IMG/VR virus record: IMGVR_UViG_3300017781_004450
Location: 1 to 64,000 of that record
Strand: one strand, 5' to 3'
Origin: a virus
Length of the DNA stretch: 64,000 nucleotides
Shown here piece after piece: positions 39,670-47,975 of the stretch. Both the position numbers and the translations under genes were made by a program. The notes under the pieces are model-generated. The model had not been told where the DNA came from and did not search any database. It saw nothing but the letters and a program-made list of their open reading frames with translations. Position 1 is the stretch's first letter. Every line of letters starts with the position of its first letter.

Positions 39670-40959
39670 TTATTGCACTTTCAGCAAGATTATATCATTA
39701 TTTATCCGACCGTTCAGCTTTATGTCCACTGCTTTAATGTCATCTAGGAAAGATCTCAACTTGACTTTACCACTATTTTTGAAGTCTTTCAGTTGTTCTT
39801 CAGGTTTACGTAGTGTTTTTTGAATACTTTCTTTTTCGTTGAACCCTGTAATAGTTGTACCTTTTACACTCAGCCCACTACCTTCACGTTGTTGCCCTAG
39901 CGGATCTTGTATATCTGCAACATACTTTCCTATCTTACGTGTTTTACAATTAAACACCCAAAGCTCGTTACATTTAATAATATCTTCAGGATTAATACTA
40001 GCAAGTTGATACTTGTCATCTGTTGTTTTAAATTTTAGTTTTGATACAAGTTTATCTGCACTGTACACCTTACGTTTACGTGGCTTACGTGTTGCTTTAC
40101 TTGAATCAATAACAACCTGACAAGCACCATATAATCTTTCTAGTGCTGTTAGCATGTTCTTAAGTTCTTTTTTAGTTGTAAACTCGTATGCTTCTTGTAG
40201 TTGAGCTGCAAAATCTTTTTCTTTTTCAGTTGCATCTTTTTTCAACTTAGGAGGATTTAGTACTTCTTTAATTTCTTTAAGCTCTGGCTCATACAATCCC
40301 ATAATCTTGCGAGCATGTGCTTGTGTTACTTTCATTTGAGCAAAGTGTTTTGCAAAATCAAATCCTTTAGGATCAAACTTTTTATCTTGATCACTCCACA
40401 CTTCTAACCACATATCAACTTTTTCACAGGCAGCAATTGCTTGTAACTCTATACGTTCTTGAATACTAATTACACGCTTCTGTGGCTTTTCCTTTAGTTC
40501 TTCCTCTTTCTCTTCTTTGTGATCCTTACCTGTTTGTATTGCGATTTCAATTCTCCTTTCAAGAAAGTCAATTGATGATTTTAATTGGCCCATTGTTCCA
40601 GCAAGTGATTCCCAATAATCTGCTTCTTTCTGAGAAAACCTTGGAGCACCCATTGTATCCATACGTGCAACAATACCTGCAGTAATACTAATAGCATGTT
40701 TAGGTGCAGCCTTGATCCATTTAATTTGATCTTTAGTATACTTGTCCTCTTTTTCCATCCAGGCATATACATTAGTGTATAAGTCCTCTGGCTTAAAGTT
40801 TGCATAATACCACTCGTGTGTTGCTCGACGATGCCGATGAAGTTGCTCGCCAGTCATATCTTCCCAACCGTCCCAATTAGGTTCCGTGAGCTTTGCGCCA
40901 CGTTGGATCCGCGGTGCAGCTCTTGGCTTTTTCTTCTTGGTACTTTTAGGCAATGCCAT
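39670..40959 (-). CDS. conserved marine phage protein, unknown function
   Basis: A 429-residue highly charged protein. It starts with a basic tail (PKSTKKKKPRAAPRIQRGA), then a helical domain with 'WDGWEDMTGEQLHRHRRATH', a long Lys/Glu region (about residues 140-165) and a C-terminal beta-rich domain (SIQKTLRKPEEQLKDFKNS). 'FNCKTRKIGKYV' and 'LSVKGTTITGFNE' suggest an RNA- or DNA-contacting or virion-internal protein. I recall related hypotheticals in marine T4-like phages. A sigma70 promoter and a GGAG site precede it, so it is probably early rather than structural. Confidence 0.6.
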   Translation of the reverse strand: MALPKSTKKKKPRAAPRIQRGAKLTEPNWDGWEDMTGEQLHRHRRATHEWYYANFKPEDLYTNVYAWMEKEDKYTKDQIKWIKAAPKHAISITAGIVARMDTMGAPRFSQKEADYWESLAGTMGQLKSSIDFLERRIEIAIQTGKDHKEEKEEELKEKPQKRVISIQERIELQAIAACEKVDMWLEVWSDQDKKFDPKGFDFAKHFAQMKVTQAHARKIMGLYEPELKEIKEVLNPPKLKKDATEKEKDFAAQLQEAYEFTTKKELKNMLTALERLYGACQVVIDSSKATRKPRKRKVYSADKLVSKLKFKTTDDKYQLASINPEDIIKCNELWVFNCKTRKIGKYVADIQDPLGQQREGSGLSVKGTTITGFNEKESIQKTLRKPEEQLKDFKNSGKVKLRSFLDDIKAVDIKLNGRINNDIILLKVQ

Positions 40960-40984
40960 CTCTTGCTCCTATGATAAAAATATT

Positions 40985-41013
40985 ACTATATGATGATATA
41001 TATCATTTGTCAA
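40985..41013 (-). promoter_or_regulatory. sigma70 promoter (TTGACA-N17-TATAGT)
   Basis: On the minus strand: -35 TTGACA at 41008-41013, -10 TATAGT at 40985-40990, 17-base spacer, about 25 bases upstream of the 429-aa gene. The spacer contains a self-complementary stretch (ATGATATATATCAT), a possible operator. Confidence 0.65.
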
Positions 41014-41038
41014 GAAAAATCTGCTCTAAACGAATTCT

Positions 41039-41707
41039 TCATGTTAGATTTTTCGCAATAGGAAATATTTCTGAGATGACCTTAGCACACGCTACAGCAA
41101 TGTCCATATGCTCTTTTTGTGTTCCATTTGCACCTCTAAGTTGAATATAATGTACCCAACTCCTAATTGTTCCATTCATGTAAAGACGTGTTTTGGTAAG
41201 TCCTTCAGGCAGTACTTTTCGTGCTTGTTCTTTCGCAATGCCTTTCTTAATGGCCCAGTCGTATTCTTTTTTGGCTAAATGTGCGATACGCATTTGTGCA
41301 TGTAACCAATCAAGTTGTAGTTTTTCATCTTCAACATCGATAGAATTTTGTCTATTCTTAGGATCTTGTAAACGTGCTTCACTGAATTCAAACATTTCGC
41401 CCTGTTCTTTAGGATCAGCGTAACGTTGACTGAACTCTTGAAATGCAAAACTTCGATGACGCACAATCTGATGTGCAATATCTCTAGTTGTGTTAATTTC
41501 TAATACAGCGTTAACCATTTCTAATGGCGACCAATGTTGATGTTTGATTAGATACTTGATTAACCTCTCGCTGGTATCGTTATTAATCTGTGCTTGTGGG
41601 TTTGATACCTTTGCACAAAATGCAATAAGTTCTTGCAAATCTGTTAAACCTTCTTCTTCAAATTCTTCTGTTGCTCGGCTATACGATACTAATTTTACTT
41701 CTGTCAA
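41039..41707 (-). CDS. thyX: flavin-dependent thymidylate synthase ThyX
   Basis: A 222-residue ThyX that methylates dUMP using FAD and methylene-tetrahydrofolate. The signature RHRSFAFQEFSQR (83-95) matches RHRxxSxxxxSxR except that the first Ser position is Ala-Phe-Gln spaced, as in other marine phage ThyX. 'LIKHQHWSPLEM' and 'LPEGLTKTRLYMNGTIRSW' complete the FAD/dUMP site. The start is a TTG at 41707 with AAGGA 7 bases upstream; no suitable ATG is present. Phage ThyX is common in marine myoviruses and supplies dTTP for replication. Confidence 0.93.
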   Translation of the reverse strand: MTEVKLVSYSRATEEFEEEGLTDLQELIAFCAKVSNPQAQINNDTSERLIKYLIKHQHWSPLEMVNAVLEINTTRDIAHQIVRHRSFAFQEFSQRYADPKEQGEMFEFSEARLQDPKNRQNSIDVEDEKLQLDWLHAQMRIAHLAKKEYDWAIKKGIAKEQARKVLPEGLTKTRLYMNGTIRSWVHYIQLRGANGTQKEHMDIAVACAKVISEIFPIAKNLT

Positions 41708-41732
41708 CTTTTTATTCCTTATGTAAAGTAAA

Positions 41733-41756
41733 GTAGGGCTACACTCGTAGCCCTAC
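41733..41756. terminator. strong hairpin between the Hc1-like gene and thyX
   Basis: A perfect 10-bp stem GTAGGGCTAC / GTAGCCCTAC with a 4-base loop, lying between the Hc1-like stop and thyX. Only a weak T-rich run follows on the minus strand, so it could be a partial terminator or an RNA-processing hairpin. Confidence 0.5.
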
Positions 41757-41767
41757 ACATGGGTGGG

Positions 41768-41965
41768 TTACTGTGATACTGCTGCGCTTTTTCTAGCGTT
41801 TTTAGTATCAGTAATCTCTTTTCTACGTTCTTTTGCGGCTTTAGTTATTTCTTGTAATGCTTTACGGGCTCTGGTTCCTGCTGCGCCATTACCGTTTTCG
41901 AACTTTTCGTTTTCTTCTAAAAACGATTCAAATGCTGCTTTTATTGCTTCTACTTGTGTACTCAT
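41768..41965 (-). CDS. Hc1-like histone-type basic protein
   Basis: A 65-residue helical protein with 'ENEKFENGNGAAGTRARKALQEI', the conserved block of bacterial Hc1-like (histone H1-like) nucleoid proteins (GNKAAGTRARK), then a Lys/Arg-rich tail. Hc1-type proteins bind and compact DNA. In a phage it could organise phage DNA or interfere with the host nucleoid (inference). It is predicted early from a TTGACT-N17-TATACT promoter upstream. Confidence 0.75.
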   Translation of the reverse strand: MSTQVEAIKAAFESFLEENEKFENGNGAAGTRARKALQEITKAAKERRKEITDTKNARKSAAVSQ

Positions 41966-42014
41966 AATTTATGTTTCCCTTATAATCTATGCTGAGAGTC
42001 TTCTCAACAGTCAT

Positions 42015-42043
42015 AGTATATAAGCCTAGACTGCAAAAGTCAA
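42015..42043 (-). promoter_or_regulatory. sigma70-like promoter (TTGACT-N17-TATACT)
   Basis: On the minus strand: -35 TTGACT at 42038-42043, -10 TATACT at 42015-42020, 17-base spacer, about 50 bases before the Hc1-like ATG. It faces away from the radical SAM island. Confidence 0.6.
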
Positions 42044-42054
42044 CTAATAAAGTG

Positions 42055-42062
42055 ATTAAATA
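42055..42062 (+). promoter_or_regulatory. late-type -10 box (ATTAAATA), 8 bases before ATG
   Basis: ATTAAATA on the plus strand, spacer of 8 bases, then the ATG at 42071. Slightly longer than the typical 5-base leaderless spacing; no ribosome site is present. It opens the island. Confidence 0.45.
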
Positions 42063-42070
42063 CGTTCATA

Positions 42071-43132
42071 ATGACACAAAAAGTTTCTGAAGTAACAACA
42101 GTTCATCTGGAATTGACAGATAAATGCCAAGCACAATGTCCAATGTGTGCAAGGAATTTCCACGGAGGTCCTACCAGACCTTTCATTAAGAACGGAGATA
42201 TGAGCATTGATGATTTTAAAAAATGGTTTCCTAAACCATTTCTAGCTCAGTTACAAAACTTTTATAGTTGCGGTAATTACGGTGATCCTGCGTTTGCAAA
42301 AGATTGCTTAGAAATTTATTCATATGTTAGAGAGTGTAATCCTACTACTAGATTAGCAATACACACAAATGGTGGTATGAGAAATCCTGAATGGTGGGCA
42401 AAGTTAGCAAAGGTTATAGGAACAGTTTCGAATAGTACAGTTGTATTTGCAATCGATGGATTCAAAGGCAAACATGAATTATATAGACGTAACACAAATT
42501 TTGATAAAGTTATAGAAAATTTAAAAGCATATATAGATGCTGGCGGCGAAGCAAGGGTAGATAGTTTAGTGTTCAAGCACAATGAAGATGAAGCAGAAGA
42601 ACTAGAAAAGTTTTTGCTAGAGCTAGGAGTCAAAGAAGTTAACTTTGTAAGCACTACACGTTTTTATGAGATGGAAAAATTTAAAGTTGTTAATAACAAT
42701 CTAGAAACAGAATATTTTTTAGAGCCTGCAACAAGACAAAGATTTGCTAAACAGCCAAATGCAAAATTAATTGATTTGTTAGATACAAGTTATCTAAATC
42801 ATGTTATGGAACAAGCAAAAATTAATCCTAAGTGTACTAGCGAAAAAGGTATATATGTTGATCCATACGGACACATAATGCCTTGCTGTTATATAGGTAG
42901 CGATTACTTAGAACAACCAATAGAAGAGATATTACCTATACACAAACTGCGTAATCAGAGTGTGCAAAATACAAAAGATATAATAAACAATATAGGTTTA
43001 AACACTTGCCAGTCAGGCATATTAGACACAGATGGCATTTTATTCGGTGGAATTACTGACTACTGGGAAGGCAAAGACAAGTGCATGACCTGTGTAAAGG
43101 CATGTTCAACTGCCATTGTGGAGCCTAAATGA
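42071..43132 (+). CDS. radical SAM/SPASM protein A
   Basis: A 353-residue radical SAM enzyme. The [4Fe-4S] motif is CxxxCxxC at Cys19, 23 and 26 (TDKCQAQCPMCAR). The core continues 'FYSCGNYGDPAF' and 'RLAIHTNGGM', and the C-terminal SPASM-type region has 'KCTSEKGIYVDPYGHIMPCC' and two further CxxC/CxxxC groups (KCMTCVKAC). SPASM radical SAM enzymes usually modify peptides or proteins by forming C-C, C-S or C-O bonds or act on carbohydrates; the substrate is unknown here. It is the first island gene and overlaps the next by 4 bases (ATGA). Confidence 0.9.
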   Translation: MTQKVSEVTTVHLELTDKCQAQCPMCARNFHGGPTRPFIKNGDMSIDDFKKWFPKPFLAQLQNFYSCGNYGDPAFAKDCLEIYSYVRECNPTTRLAIHTNGGMRNPEWWAKLAKVIGTVSNSTVVFAIDGFKGKHELYRRNTNFDKVIENLKAYIDAGGEARVDSLVFKHNEDEAEELEKFLLELGVKEVNFVSTTRFYEMEKFKVVNNNLETEYFLEPATRQRFAKQPNAKLIDLLDTSYLNHVMEQAKINPKCTSEKGIYVDPYGHIMPCCYIGSDYLEQPIEEILPIHKLRNQSVQNTKDIINNIGLNTCQSGILDTDGILFGGITDYWEGKDKCMTCVKACSTAIVEPK

Positions 43133-44115
43133 ACGATTTTACTCTAATACCATTCCACAATATTGTTAAGTTTGGACAAACAACAATGCTTCAACAGCCA
43201 TTGTTTAACGTTAGTTGGATACTTGGTCGCTTCTGTAATTATAGTTGTAGTTACTGTTGGCCGTATGCAAACTCAAACGTTCCAGACCATCAAGACTTTG
43301 AAGTATACACAAATGCAATTGATGAAATTAAACGCCAAGCAAGAGCAAATGGATTTACTGAATTTCATTTTAGTTTTAGTGGAGGTGAACCAACAGCATA
43401 TAAAAAGTTTGGTGACCTTGTTGAATATTATGCTAATGACGATGAAGCAAAATATCAAAGCATACACCTTACAACTAATCTAAGCCCAGGTGAGAAATGG
43501 TGGGGAAGATTTATAGACAACACCAGCCACCTAACACGTCGTAGCATCACTGCAAGTTATCACGCAGAATTTGCAAACGAAAAAGACTTTGGAGATAGAT
43601 GCGTACAGCTCATAGAAGGAGGAGTATTTGTTACAATTAATCAAGTTATGGTTCCTGAACACTTTGAAGAATATTATGAACGTTGTAGTAGATTCGCAGA
43701 CAAAGGAATTAACGTCACTCTTAAACCGCAGTCCGACCCTACCGCGTCTAGAATAGTTGACGGGTACACCGATCAGCAAATTGAACAATTGCAAACAGGC
43801 TTTCCACAAAATTGGAAAGGTGAGCAAATCATGCAAATGTATTTAGAAGATGCTAAAGGAAACAATTATGGTTTGGATCAGGCAGAAAGAATGAATGCAT
43901 TTAACTTCAATAAGTTTAAAGATTGGAATTGCAATGCAGGGTATCAAAGCTGCGTTATAAGAGGTGATGAAGTTAAGAGAGCATATAGTTGCAGCGATAT
44001 CCCTTTAGGAACGCTACAGGGCGGTTTTACGCTGTTTAAGACGCCATCTAAATGCATTACTAGCTCTTGTGTAAGTAGTGCAGACAGCAAAATACCTAAA
44101 TTTTTAAAAGTTTAA
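43129..44115 (+). CDS. radical SAM protein B
   Basis: A 328-residue radical SAM enzyme with Cys36, 40 and 43 (GRFCNYSCSYCW) and the SAM-binding 'FSFSGGEPTAYKKF'. 'SIHLTTNLSPGE' and 'GVFVTINQVMVPEHFEEYYE' follow the partial TIM barrel. The C-terminal region contains additional cysteines (WNCNAGYQSCVIRGDE, AYSCSDIP, KCITSSC) that could bind an auxiliary cluster, with 'GDEVKRAYSC' as the twitch-like segment. It is coupled to gene A by 4 bases and its 3' end overlaps the convergent radical SAM gene C by 20 bases. Related in pattern to E and F. Confidence 0.9.
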   Translation: MNDFTLIPFHNIVKFGQTTMLQQPLFNVSWILGRFCNYSCSYCWPYANSNVPDHQDFEVYTNAIDEIKRQARANGFTEFHFSFSGGEPTAYKKFGDLVEYYANDDEAKYQSIHLTTNLSPGEKWWGRFIDNTSHLTRRSITASYHAEFANEKDFGDRCVQLIEGGVFVTINQVMVPEHFEEYYERCSRFADKGINVTLKPQSDPTASRIVDGYTDQQIEQLQTGFPQNWKGEQIMQMYLEDAKGNNYGLDQAERMNAFNFNKFKDWNCNAGYQSCVIRGDEVKRAYSCSDIPLGTLQGGFTLFKTPSKCITSSCVSSADSKIPKFLKV

Positions 44116-44959
44116 TTTTTTTGGTTTTGGATTTTTCAATTGGTAATGTAATTTTGTTTTCCCATTTACACAAACGACACTGCTCTTGAGGTTCTAATTG
44201 TGTTTTGATCCAAGTTTCAAACTCTTCAGGACTACACCCTAGATCTTGTTTTGCTATATCAGCAAACGGATCTTCTATTTGAAACTTTCTTGATAACTGA
44301 GGAAGTATTGCCTGTTGATGACAGCGATAAAATCTACCATCTACTAGATACATACATTGTATAGCAGGACACTTAGAATGCTGATCATCTTTATCTCTAA
44401 GTTTATCCCAAGTTATTTTGTTACCTTTTTTAACTACAGCAGGGTTTTCGTAAAACTGCCATGCTTCTGTAATTTCACCTCTTTCAATTCCGTCAACAAC
44501 AAGTTTATAATGCCACTCACCATCTTCGTGTCTAGTATCTTTGAATCGCTCACAGGATACATCTGCCCACCTATTGTGTATCCACGACATTACGGTGTCA
44601 AGGTCTTGTTGTGAATGTGCTGATATTTCTATTTTCCAATCACGGTCTATCCATTCAGGATACAGTTCATCAAATTTATCTAGGTCTCTCCCGTTGGTTA
44701 CTACCCATTTTTTAGCATTAGGCCACATACTTTCTAAGTATGCCATCCAATCTCCTAGTGCAGGATTAGACGTAGGCTCACCACCTATAATAAAAACTTC
44801 TTCAAAGTCGACTGTGTCTGGTAGAGCTTTTAATTTTTCTTTAGTTGTATCTGGCTTAAAATGGGTACCCCAATTTAAATGATTAAACGTGCAACAGCTA
44901 TCACACGCCAAAGTACAGGTGTGGGTTATATATACACTTAATTCAGGAAGGAGTAACAT
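44096..44959 (-). CDS. radical SAM protein C
   Basis: A 287-residue radical SAM protein with Cys15, 19 and 22 (THTCTLACDSCC) and 'FIIGGEPTSNPALGDWM' as the SAM-binding GGEP block. 'KWVVTNGRDL' and 'EISAHSQQD' follow the barrel. C-terminal cysteines (SKCPAIQCMY, YRCHQQ, EQCRLCKW) look like one auxiliary cluster site. It reads opposite to A and B, from a leaderless late box just 27 bases away from that of the methyltransferase gene. Substrate unknown. Confidence 0.88.
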   Translation of the reverse strand: MLLLPELSVYITHTCTLACDSCCTFNHLNWGTHFKPDTTKEKLKALPDTVDFEEVFIIGGEPTSNPALGDWMAYLESMWPNAKKWVVTNGRDLDKFDELYPEWIDRDWKIEISAHSQQDLDTVMSWIHNRWADVSCERFKDTRHEDGEWHYKLVVDGIERGEITEAWQFYENPAVVKKGNKITWDKLRDKDDQHSKCPAIQCMYLVDGRFYRCHQQAILPQLSRKFQIEDPFADIAKQDLGCSPEEFETWIKTQLEPQEQCRLCKWENKITLPIEKSKTKKIKLLKI

Positions 44960-44964
44960 ACTCG

Positions 44965-44972
44965 TATTTATG
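44965..44972 (-). promoter_or_regulatory. late -10 box, leaderless (CATAAATA-N5-ATG)
   Basis: CATAAATA on the minus strand, spacer CGAGT, then the ATG at 44959. It is separated by one base from the opposite-strand box at 44974-44981. Confidence 0.65.
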
Positions 44973-44973
44973 G

Positions 44974-44981
44974 CTTAAATA
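44974..44981 (+). promoter_or_regulatory. late -10 box, leaderless with GTG start (CTTAAATA-N5-GTG)
   Basis: CTTAAATA on the plus strand, spacer CACTT, then GTG at 44987. Together with the minus box this fills the 27-base gap between divergent genes. Confidence 0.6.
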
Positions 44982-44986
44982 CACTT

Positions 44987-45592
44987 GTGAAAGTAGAACT
45001 TGAAGATATAAAATTTTGGATGGATGCAATTCGCAACAGCGAAGATCGCGACCGCACACTTGAAAGTTTTTGGGGAGGCCAATTAAAATCTAAAGCGTGG
45101 TTGGTTGAAACACTGCAAAAACATCATCATGTTGGTAATGTTAGTTGTGTTATATTTGGCGGATGGAATGGCGTATTAGCAAATTTATTGTTCAACAGCA
45201 CAATAGGATTTAAACATATTACAAGTGTTGATATTGATCCTAAGTGTGCAGAAATAGCAAACACAATGAATAAGCGTTACGAGATGGAAGGAAAATTTAC
45301 AGCAGTTACAGCAGATATGTGTGAGTATGAATATACTGATCAACCTTACATGGTCATTAACACAAGTTGCGAACACCTCACACAACAACAGTACAACAAA
45401 TGGGCAAAACGTGTACCAACAAGTACTGAAGTGATTTTACAATCTAATAATTATTTTGAACTAGAAGAACATGTAAACTGTTCTAATAGTGTTAGCAGTT
45501 TTGAAAAAAAATCTAAATTAAAAACTATACTAGTTAAAGATGAATTAGAGTTACCTAAATATACACGTTATATGTTAATGGGAAGATTTTAA
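44987..45592 (+). CDS. class I SAM-dependent methyltransferase-like protein
   Basis: A 201-residue Rossmann protein with the class I methyltransferase landmarks: 'CVIFGGWNGVLANLL' as motif I (GxxxG region) and 'ITSVDIDPKCAEIANTMN' as the acidic ribose-binding strand and helix. 'FTAVTADMCEYEY' carries motif III and 'MVINTSCEHL' motif IV. The start is the GTG at 44987, placed 5 bases after a late box. The downstream gene's ATG overlaps the stop. The methyl acceptor is unknown; methylation could act on the same substrate as the adjacent radical SAM proteins. Confidence 0.75.
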   Translation: MKVELEDIKFWMDAIRNSEDRDRTLESFWGGQLKSKAWLVETLQKHHHVGNVSCVIFGGWNGVLANLLFNSTIGFKHITSVDIDPKCAEIANTMNKRYEMEGKFTAVTADMCEYEYTDQPYMVINTSCEHLTQQQYNKWAKRVPTSTEVILQSNNYFELEEHVNCSNSVSSFEKKSKLKTILVKDELELPKYTRYMLMGRF

Positions 45593-46974
45593 TGTCTGAA
45601 TTAGACAAATATACAGACGCCATAGCCAAGGCCGCTGGCACAAAAACATTTTGTGTTTTACCATGGATACACTTTGCAACAAGACCTAACGGAGATATGA
45701 GATTATGTTGTTCGTCAAATGCTAGTGGTGCAGGTGGTGATCACGAAGTAGGTTTAGTTAAAATGAATCATGGCAAGCCTGCAAACTTTGGTCACGAAAC
45801 TCCTATGGAAGCATGGAATAATGATTACATGAAAAATGTAAGAACCACAATGCTTGAAGGTAATATTCCTGCAAGTTGTAAAAAATGCTTTGAGGAAGAG
45901 AAGAAAGGAGTTGCAAGTAAACGTGTTTGGGAAAGTTATACTTGGATGGAAGATGGTGTTGATATACCTGAACTTGTAAGACAAACAAAAGAAGATGGCA
46001 CAGTTCCTGAAAATTTAAAATATTTAGACTTACGTTTAGGACATACATGTAATATTAAATGCGTCATGTGTTCACCACACGATAGTAGCAAGTGGGTCGC
46101 TGACCATAAAAAATTAATTCCTGTATTAGAAGATCCTGAAGTTAAAAGGCAAATGCAATGGGATAGAAAAGAGTTCAATAACAAATGGCATGAAAAAGAT
46201 ACGTTTTGGGAAGAAATGAATGCACAGATTCCTAACTTAAAACAAGTATACTTTGCAGGCGGCGAGCCGTTAATGATTAGAGAACACAAAAGATTTATTG
46301 AAGAAATTATCAGGCAAGGATATCAAGATAAAATACTGTTACGCTATAACAGTAACGGATTGCTAGTTGATGATGATTTGATTGAGCTTTGGTCAAAGTT
46401 TAAGAAAGTTAAATTTGCTGTAAGCATGGACGCTAGTCACGAACGTGACGAATACATACGTTTTCCTACAAACTTTGAAACTGTAGAAAAAACATTACAC
46501 ATGTTAGATAACACACCTGACAACATACAAACAAGTTTAGCAACAGCAATTCAAATATTCAACGTAAAACACTTACCAGACTTTATGAAATGGAAACTAG
46601 AAAGCGGCTTTAAAAAATTAAATGTTGGTGAAGTTCCAGGTGGAGTACAAATGGGCGGTGGGCTAGTTAACATGCACTTACTATACATTCCAACATTTCT
46701 AAGTATACAAATTTTACCTAAAGAAGATAAAGAAGAAGTTAAAGAACGTTTTATGGACTTCAAAGATTGGCTATGGAAAAACTATAGACAAGATGACGAA
46801 TATTGGAAACATAATCCATATGGGTGGAAACGTTGGGAAGCAGTTCTTAATCATATGAATGCACAGGACAACAGTCACTTATTACCAGGCTTCAAGGAAT
46901 ACACAAATAAACTTGATGCTATACGAGGTTTAGAAGCAGCAAAGGTATTTCCAGAGTTAGCACATCTACTATGA
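45592..46974 (+). CDS. radical SAM protein D with N-terminal twitch/SPASM-type domain
   Basis: A 460-residue protein in which the auxiliary-cluster domain precedes the radical SAM core. Cys21, 39, 40, 96 and 99 (KTFCVLPWIHFATRP; RLCCSS; SCKKCF) form the N-terminal twitch region. The radical SAM CxxxCxxC is at 153, 157 and 160 (GHTCNIKCVMCS), followed by 'VYFAGGEPLMIREHKRF' and 'LRYNSNGLLV'. 'FAVSMDASHERDEYIRFPTN' completes the barrel. The order matches the N-terminal-twitch radical SAM group, seen also in gene G. Coupled to the methyltransferase (one-base overlap) and to gene E (ATGA). Confidence 0.9.
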   Translation: MSELDKYTDAIAKAAGTKTFCVLPWIHFATRPNGDMRLCCSSNASGAGGDHEVGLVKMNHGKPANFGHETPMEAWNNDYMKNVRTTMLEGNIPASCKKCFEEEKKGVASKRVWESYTWMEDGVDIPELVRQTKEDGTVPENLKYLDLRLGHTCNIKCVMCSPHDSSKWVADHKKLIPVLEDPEVKRQMQWDRKEFNNKWHEKDTFWEEMNAQIPNLKQVYFAGGEPLMIREHKRFIEEIIRQGYQDKILLRYNSNGLLVDDDLIELWSKFKKVKFAVSMDASHERDEYIRFPTNFETVEKTLHMLDNTPDNIQTSLATAIQIFNVKHLPDFMKWKLESGFKKLNVGEVPGGVQMGGGLVNMHLLYIPTFLSIQILPKEDKEEVKERFMDFKDWLWKNYRQDDEYWKHNPYGWKRWEAVLNHMNAQDNSHLLPGFKEYTNKLDAIRGLEAAKVFPELAHLL

Positions 46975-47975
46975 GAGAATTAATTAAAATTGCTACTACA
47001 CAAGATCCTGAAACATTAGATATTAGGTTCTGGCCAACTGACATTTGTAACTTCTCTTGCGAATACTGTTTTCCAGGTAGTGTTACTAACAGACTTCGCT
47101 ATCCTAAAAATATAGATACAGTAATAAAAAACTTTAGAGCATTATTTGATTATTATACATTAGCACATAATAAAACACATTTTAAGATTAACGTTGTAGG
47201 TGGAGGCGAGCCTACATTATGGCCTCACTTTGCAAAGTTTTGTAAAGAAATAAAAGAAAATCATAGTGTTCATATACAATGTACCACTAACGGAAGTAGA
47301 ACTGTAAGATGGTTTGAAAAAAATACACAAGATGTAGATGAGTTTGTTTTAAGTTGCCATCAAAAAGATGTAGACATTGATAACTTTATTGCAGTTGCTG
47401 ATCATCTCTTTGGAAGAGGAACAGATGTAACCGCACTTATGTTAATGGATGCAACAGCGTGGGATAGATGTATCGAACTAATTGAGAAAATGAAAACCAG
47501 TAAGCAACGCTGGATTATACAAGCAAAAGAAGTAGTAGATGCTCCCGGCTACGATATAGGTAGTTACAATGATGAACAAATGAAATACTTGCAGCAGCCA
47601 ATAAAACGTGCTCCAGATTCGGATTGGATTATATCTAACCTACATAGATTTAGAATACATGAAAGTATAGCAATATATGATAACGATGCTATAGTACCTG
47701 CAACACCAAACAAATATATTATGGAACAGGCAAACTATTTTAAAGGCTGGAAATGCAACGTTGCTATAGAAAATTTAGTTATTACACATGACGGTAGAGT
47801 TACAGGTAGTTGTCAAGAACAAGTATTTGCTGATGCAAATATTAGTATGTTTGCAGAGGATTTTATTTTAAGATTTAATAAAGCACAAATGGATTTAAAA
47901 ACTATTATTTGTCCAAGGACTAGTTGTAGTTGTCAACCTGACACACACATTACGAAATGGAAAGTTCCTTTGTAA
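46971..47975 (+). CDS. radical SAM protein E
   Basis: A 334-residue radical SAM protein with Cys26, 30 and 33 (DICNFSCEYCF) and a VGGGEPTLWPHF SAM block. 'QCTTNGSRTVRWF' and 'DVDEFVLSCHQKDVD' follow. The C-terminus has 'GWKCNVAIENLVITHDGRVT' then 'GSCQEQ' and 'ICPRTSCSCQPD', an auxiliary-cluster pattern shared with protein F. Thus E and F are related and could form a pair. It overlaps gene D by 4 bases and the convergent gene F by 26 bases. Confidence 0.9.
   Translation: MRELIKIATTQDPETLDIRFWPTDICNFSCEYCFPGSVTNRLRYPKNIDTVIKNFRALFDYYTLAHNKTHFKINVVGGGEPTLWPHFAKFCKEIKENHSVHIQCTTNGSRTVRWFEKNTQDVDEFVLSCHQKDVDIDNFIAVADHLFGRGTDVTALMLMDATAWDRCIELIEKMKTSKQRWIIQAKEVVDAPGYDIGSYNDEQMKYLQQPIKRAPDSDWIISNLHRFRIHESIAIYDNDAIVPATPNKYIMEQANYFKGWKCNVAIENLVITHDGRVTGSCQEQVFADANISMFAEDFILRFNKAQMDLKTIICPRTSCSCQPDTHITKWKVPL

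Noticed and set aside
40991-41007. Self-complementary ATGATATATATCAT as an origin or integration core.
   Set aside because: It lies in the spacer of a sigma70 promoter; an operator is possible but there is no supporting repeat or initiator gene.
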